A stretch of DNA of 64,000 bases. Source: Nemania diffusa (lineage: Eukaryota; Ascomycota; Sordariomycetes; Xylariales; Xylariaceae). The DNA lies in assembly GCA_038501195.1 (NCBI GenBank), contig JBBPUQ010000008.1:2304501-2368500 (forward strand), read 5' to 3'. A program made the translations under genes and the position numbers. The notes beneath the pieces are model-generated. The model saw only the letters and a program-made list of their open reading frames with translations, ran no database searches and had not been told where the DNA came from. This document shows positions 58,784-64,000 of this stretch, piece by piece (positions within the stretch are counted from its first letter, which is position 1; each line of letters begins with the position of its first letter).

Positions 58784-60938
58784 GTTGCTCTTTTTCATAT
58801 TGAAGGAAATTTGCTAATGCCTATACAAGCTCACACTTGGTTTTCACGATTCTGGATGAACTAATTAGCATTATCTTTGTCGAGCCCTGACATTGGTTCA
58901 TTTTGTACTTGAAACCACCACGCTCCACACTCAGTCTAACGTAGGCTTTTTACGACGATGGTAATTGCATAGCATGGAGTTAAGTGACTTTTCTGGATTC
59001 TGGGTTGGCCAACAAGGAAGGGATTGCTTTTGCTTGCATCGGTGGCGTTATGGCAATAAAGATACCAGGAAAGCGATGTGACCAGTCACCACGGTCTTCA
59101 CTCTGTAAATGCTGCTAGTCGTATAGGTACGCATAATACTACATAGTAAAGGGGTTATCGTCCGTGCTCACAATAAAAAGAAACCATCATTGGACTTGTA
59201 TCTATAAACACGAGTTAAGGCTCGGAGTAAAAGGGGGACGAGAGCTTTAACAAGCAGCGTTGAGCCCTTCGATTCGGTGTCCGAAAGTTCTGAAGATGCT
59301 TACCTATCTGGATACTTATCCTGTTGACAGGTATTCCACAAATAACTGTTTCAGGAAACATTTGATCAGCTATGATCTACCCACTTACCTACTGGGGTAT
59401 TTAATCGAAATTGCGAGCTACATGCTACGTGCATACGTTGGGTCGTGTTAGAGATGGAGTTATGTTGCAAAGTCTTGTTCAGCTCTTTACACTCCCCGCA
59501 ATTCAAGATTTCCAGGGCTGTCGACCTGTCGATATACTGGGTATGTACAGTATGTAGATAGCGGTCCAGTACTCTGTAAGCGCACCCAGGCCTAGATGCC
59601 TGGGCCAGGTACTCATTCTCGGTCACAGTTCCGGTTCCAGTGCAGGTGCAGGCAATAAATACGTAAGAAACACAGAGGTATGGTACGCTCTATGCAGGTA
59701 TATTTAAGTAGCTTGCCAGCAGAGTTCCTAGGTCTCTACCTAATCCATACATACGTACAGGTAGGCAGCTATTTTTGTTGTTGTAATCCGTATATTTCCG
59801 GAGAAGTATAAGGTAGGTTTGCTTTTTCTGACCCTCCTAAATGCAGTCGTTAGCAACTCTTGGGATAGAACCCTGCGGTTACCGTTCCATCTTTGTTATA
59901 CCTAGGTAGGTAGGTACCTATCTATCTCAGATACTTAAGCTTAGGATATAGGTATGTACTGTGTGCAAGTAAGTGCCTATCTAGGTACCTACTTCTTTCT
60001 CTAGTAAGTGCCTTCTAGTTAAATATACGCAATAGGTAAGTACCTACAGATAGGTAGGTACCTAGTGCCTGGGTGTCGCAGACAGCAGTGGTCACTTTTT
60101 AGGTATCGGCAGTAGGCGGGCGCGCCAGCCTAACGCTGACCAGGGCCGGTGGTGCAGGAAGCCGCAGGTTCCCCATTGTCTGTCACCTGCTAACTAAATG
60201 ATGATTCGCTGTCTTGCCTCCACAGACAACATCAAGCTGCTCGTCTCGTTTTTACTCGATCACGCGCCTGCCTTCCCCGTACTTGGATGTCTCCTCAGGT
60301 TCATCCTCAGTGCAATCTCGGGACTAATTTCTATTCTGCCATCCTCACTGCCATTACAGGTATCCAGACGTCCAATTATTCGATCGTATGCGCTCTTGGC
60401 GGCAGTTTTGGCGATTGAATTAAGAGACACAACAGCAGCCCCAGCACCATTCTCGCATTCAATTCTGAGCTGAAGCTCCAAAGCAGGCTGAGAAGTAACC
60501 CCAACTCTATCGGTACCTACCGTCGCCCATCTACCTAGCCTCCCACGCAGTTGAGCACGGCCATTTAACCATCCGCATCTGTCGCATCGCAACATCCTTC
60601 CCTCTCTTCTCCTCCCCCTCATCTATCTACCTTCCACCACACCTAGGTCCAGCCAGTGCCAGCACCAGCGCCAGCGCCAATCGCCACTTTGCGTCTTTTC
60701 TGCAAAACTCGGCCAACGCATTAAGCGCTCTCTGTAGGCTTCATTCTTTAATTAACCCGCAGCCGACCAACTCGCGAGGCCTTCGAAGCGCTTGATCTTG
60801 ATCCTAGTTTACTTTGTTACGTCGCGTGCATTCTGCCGCTCACCGACACTATACCTGGACCTAACCTTGGACCTAACTTCGGTAACTACCTATCTTCCGG
60901 ACTAGTCTGGATCACAGGTGTCTCTTCCAATTGCCAGT
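58784..60938. other. Intergenic and probable long leader of the SR-like gene
   Basis: The left part holds the 3' flank of the MDM1-like gene. 59890-60070 is packed with TACCTA/TAGGTA words, including TACCTAGGTAGG repeats. From about 60500 the plus strand is pyrimidine-rich, as in fungal 5' UTRs. An ATG frame at 60198-60473 could be an upstream ORF or chance. Confidence 0.5.
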
Positions 60939-62624
60939 ATGGCCTCCACTGAGGTCTCTGCGACGAGGCTGTACCTGGGTAACCTGCCTAAAGGTGGTAA
61001 GTGTCGCGATTTTCTTTGGATTCAGAAAGCCTGCTACTCTCTACGCTGACAGCTAGCCTTCTTTGTCCCCAAGCCGTTCTGATACTAAATATGTCTCCTA
61101 GCAACGAAGCAAGATGTCGAGGCCCATTTTGCTACCCACGGTACTGGCGAGATAACCGAGATTAAGCTTATGAATGGATTCGGTTTCATCGAGTATAAGG
61201 ATGCTATGGATGCGCGAGACGTGGTTCCAGGTATGTCCATCGCCATCCTCGACTGCTCTACCTTACAGAATATCAACTTTGAGCACTAACTTCCAATGCG
61301 CGCTATAGCTTTCCGTACGTCATGGACCGTCCCTGGCCACCGCCTTTCCTGATTTCGATCCTCCCCGTTGTGTCCTGGCTAATATGGCGACAAGATGGAT
61401 CGGATTTTATGGGCGAACGTTTGACCGTCCAGTTTGCACGCGGCTCCCGCCAGCGCGAAGGGTTTGGTGGTGCTCATGAGCGCAGCGCCCCACGACCTCG
61501 CCGAACCCCATACCGCATGCAGATTACCGGGCTTCCCAATGATACCAGCTGGCAGGTCTGTTGAATTCCCCGTTTTCCATTGCCGTCCTGGACCCTGGCG
61601 TTCCTATCTATTTCCTCTTTCGACGTAACGGGATGTATTGTACACCATGCCATTACTGGCGACATCATGAGGATGCCGACTTTCAAAGTCCTGGTTCCTT
61701 GTGTGCGACATCTTAACATCTTGAGTGTTTGCTCCGAATCCTGGATGGGTCCTAAGAGCTGGACGAGAGACGTTGAGATGTTTTCCTGTCGGATCGTGCA
61801 CCAGGTGCCTGGATTGGTTTGATCGACCCACATTGCTGGTTCTGCCTCTGGACACAAACACTTTGGCCTCCTCCGCAGATTATTTCCCGCGCCTTGGACC
61901 TCCACTTACATGGACTCTGGATATAGGACCTTAAAGACTTTGCTCGAGCGTCGAGCCTTGACGTTGTCTACTCAGAGACAGGCCGCGATGGCAATGGCCG
62001 AGGGTTCGTGCTCCGGTACAATAACGGAAGGCTACTATACTAACTTGATCGATGCATAGCTTTGTTGAATTTGAGACTGCTGTTGATCTAAAGACTGCCG
62101 TTGAAAAGCTCGATAATCGCGAGTTTAAGGGGCAGCGGGTCAACTGCGTTGCTGATGTAGGTCATTATAGTCCCTAACACAAGATGAAACCTTCTGACGC
62201 CAAGAGTTAGACGCAACCAGACTTCCCTCCCCGTGGCGACCGCCGCTCTCGCTCGCCCAAGGGCCGCCGACCCTATGGAGTGCCTCCCGATGGCTACGAT
62301 CGTCGACCTCCCCCCCGTGGGTACAGTCCTCGGGCCTATCGCGATGATTATCGTGATAGAAGCCCTCGACGTGACTACTACGATGACCGCCGTTATAGAT
62401 CACCTTCGCGCCGCGGACCAGGTGGTGATGAGTATGGCCCACCTAGAGGAGGAGGCCGCTACGACGACCCCTATCGACGGGACTATCCGCCCCCTGACCC
62501 GTACGTTAATGGTCGCCCTTACGACCGTCCCCCGCGAGACTTTCCCCCACGCGAAGGCGGCTATGGGCCACGTGAAGGTGGCGCATATCCTCGGGAAGAG
62601 TATCGGCGAGGAGGCTACTGGTAA
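60939..62624 (+). CDS. Two-RRM SR-like splicing factor (Srp2/Npl3 type)
   Basis: 313 aa from seven exons: 60939-60996, 61102-61230, 61309-61314, 61395-61555, 61927-62003, 62060-62156 and 62211-62624. The third exon is only 6 nt, yet joining it gives VVPAFHGSDFMGERLTVQF, the conserved end of RRM1, which strongly supports it. RRM1 spans about residues 10-80 (RNP2 LYLGNL, RNP1-like NGFGFIEY); RRM2 about 108-180 (MQITGLPND, DVVYSETG, GFVEFET). The tail is Arg/Ser/Asp/Tyr/Gly/Pro-rich with SPRRDYYDDRRYRSPSRR-type repeats and ends EEYRRGGYW. SR proteins bind exonic sequence and promote spliceosome assembly and mRNA export in the nucleus. High intron density is common for SR genes and may serve autoregulation by alternative splicing. 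The fifth-intron donor GTTCGT is weak, and the 371-nt fourth intron is unusually long for this window. Confidence 0.9.
61309..61314 (+). other. 6-nt microexon (CTTTCC) in the SR-like gene
   Basis: Flanked by CTATAG and GTACGT. Needed to restore the conserved Ala-Phe-His of RRM1; skipping it would keep the frame but delete two residues. Confidence 0.8.
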
Positions 62625-63412
62625 ATATCTTAACTCTACTTCTCTGAATGCGCCCCCTTACGTTATCTAGATCCCGAACCGAAACCAAGCATGAATTGAT
62701 GAGGGAGTAAGGAAGGAAGGGCGACTGAGGTTGAGGGCAATGACGACGCAATCAAAACAACCTATTGACTAGGATAGATCACTTAGGCTTTCGGGATTAA
62801 TGAACAAAAGGGGCTCTTAACGAACGCCATTTTCAAGGAGGCAGGAACAAGAATGTCAGCAAGGAGTGGTTTAGTTTCTAAAGCAAGAAAAGTAAAAAGT
62901 TTTCGTCTTTAGTGTTTGTAGGCGAACAATGTACGAGATTCTATATTATGTGCGCTTGATCAACATGGCATAGCTTGTCCCTAATACCTAGAAGGCTTAC
63001 ATTCATTGGGAGGTGTGCTGTTGGGCCAATAACTGGCCTCTCCGCTTCGAAGTCCGGGGTTTTTTCTTGCGATACGCCACAAGTGTCCGCCAATTTATCT
63101 ACTATCCCGGGATAAATAGTGATACGACTTGAGTACTAACCGAGCCTAACATATAGCTGGTTAATCTTATTAATTATGAGATTAGGCCAAAAGACTTATC
63201 TAGGGAGCTCAATGGAAAGCCTTGGATAGGAAGGCATCCTCTGATCGTGTTGTATTAATAATGTTCAAACCCCACTCTGACCAAGCATTCGGGGATATAG
63301 AGGACGCCGTGAGCTTGACGCACCTCCGCCAAGGGAGCTCCGCCTTTTTGATCTTGCTTATAAAGAATAAGGTGCTTTGGCAAGCTTGTGCCCCTTCACT
63401 ACAATTCGATTA
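62625..63412. other. Intergenic, SR-like gene to GST
   Basis: About 0.8 kb of AT-leaning spacer between two plus-strand genes. No gene, repeat or RNA recognised. Confidence 0.6.
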
Positions 63413-64000
63413 ATGCTTCTCCAACGGTCGGCACTGGCTTCAGTGCGAAGTATAAGAGGCGTCATAACCCGCCCCCCTCCTATTCGCTCAGCTCTAACAT
63501 ATACGTCTTCTATTATATCATCTTCCCCGCAAGCCCTACTAGTGAAACCTACCTCGAGGGTTAGGTATTCTACCGCGAGACAGCAACCACTTGATATATC
63601 AACTTCATTGCAGCTAAACTACGAGATGTCTGAACCAACAGGTCTCATTGCTAAGAGTGGCATTGAGCTGCTTACATTCGGTATGTAACCAGTTGCTTCA
63701 TAAAGATCAAAAGCCTTAATATATTCTCTACCGTAATCTCTTTTATCTACAGCTGCGTTATTTCTGAGCGGCATAAAGACGTAAACATATTTATGCTTTA
63801 TTCATTTATGCTTACTAACACATTGCAGGCACTCCCAATGGCTACAAAATCAGCATCCTGCTCGAGGAGCTGAAGGAGGCCTACGGCAAGGAATACACAT
63901 GGCAATCGGTAAATATCATGAAGAACACACAAAAAGAACCCTGGTTCATTGCCGCTGGCGCGAATGGTAGAATACCGTACGTATCCTCGTTTTGAATTCT
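63413..64000 (+). CDS. Glutathione S-transferase, Ure2p-like (3' part missing)
   Basis: Partial gene, cut by the window edge. Exons seen: 63413-63680 and 63829-63976, with a 148-nt intron and a further donor GTACGT at 63977. The thioredoxin-like N-domain is clear: LLTFGTPNGYKISILLEELK followed by QKEPWFIAAGANGRIP, where the family usually has INPNGRIP. Upstream of the usual GST start (MSEPTGLIAKSG, residue 70 or so) lies an in-frame Arg/Ser-rich, acid-poor extension starting at 63413, compatible with a mitochondrial presequence; initiation at the inner ATG would give a cytosolic form. Known relatives conjugate glutathione or, for Ure2, regulate nitrogen catabolism. The C-terminal helical domain is outside the window, so function is provisional. 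Confidence 0.85.

Overview
The window is eukaryotic, from a filamentous ascomycete (Pezizomycotina, most likely Sordariomycetes; species not identifiable from sequence alone). Genes are monocistronic on both strands, with short GT-AG introns (about 50-290 nt) that often carry CTAAC/CTAAT-like branch points. The gene content is fungal (QCR6, HOM6, ERG13, ERG27, MDM1, TRM8, a Ure2-type GST). Intergenic DNA is AT-richer and crowded with TACC/GGTA tetranucleotides. I see no bacterial operons, CRISPR array, rRNA or convincing tRNA, and no intact transposon.

Layout. 1.8-3.6 kb (+): alpha/beta-hydrolase of the HSL/arylacetamide-deacetylase type. 4.5-6.2 kb (+): FAD-linked DHCR24-like oxidoreductase. 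6.2-10 kb: no recognisable gene. 10.05-11.7 kb (-): HMG-CoA synthase. 11.7-16.5 kb: gene-empty and TACCTA-rich. 16.5-18.7 kb (-): BCS1-type AAA ATPase. 20.5-21.1 kb (-): proline-rich orphan. 23.0-24.5 kb (-): Egt2-like PLP enzyme. 28.0-30.4 kb (+): large single-pass membrane protein. 31.3-32.5 kb (-) and 32.9-34.0 kb (+): a divergent pair, CCDC174-like and homoserine dehydrogenase. 34.1-34.5 kb (-): a small two-exon membrane protein. 34.5-37.2 kb: AT-rich gap. 37.2-38.8 kb (+): 3-ketosteroid reductase ERG27. 39.2-41.1 kb (-): FLVCR-like MFS transporter. 43.8-44.6 kb (-): complex III hinge protein QCR6. 45.4-46.4 kb (-): WBP2-like GRAM protein. 46.4-50.4 kb: gap with a GTA-rich tract. 50.4-52.9 kb (-) and 53.6-54.5 kb (+): a divergent pair, a formin-GBD/FH3-only protein and the tRNA m7G methyltransferase TRM8. 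55.2-58.8 kb (+): MDM1-type PXA-RGS-PX protein. 60.9-62.6 kb (+): two-RRM SR-like splicing factor. 63.4 kb to the right edge (+): Ure2-like glutathione transferase, cut off by the window.

How the genes relate. Most are conserved housekeeping genes with separate roles: respiratory chain (QCR6, BCS1-like), threonine/methionine synthesis (HOM6), RNA processing (CCDC174-like, SR protein, TRM8) and membrane contact or trafficking (MDM1). The one thematic grouping is sterol/isoprenoid: ERG13, ERG27 and a DHCR24-like reductase lie within about 34 kb, but with unrelated genes and large gaps between, so co-regulation is speculation. Exon boundaries were derived by hand from splice signals, with frame closure checked for every multi-exon model. 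I found no strong case for a wholly new system. The best leads are the DHCR24-like enzyme in a fungus, the BCS1-like protein with a long charged tail, the formin-regulatory protein without FH2, the dispersed TACCTAGGTA palindromes, and a 6-nt microexon.
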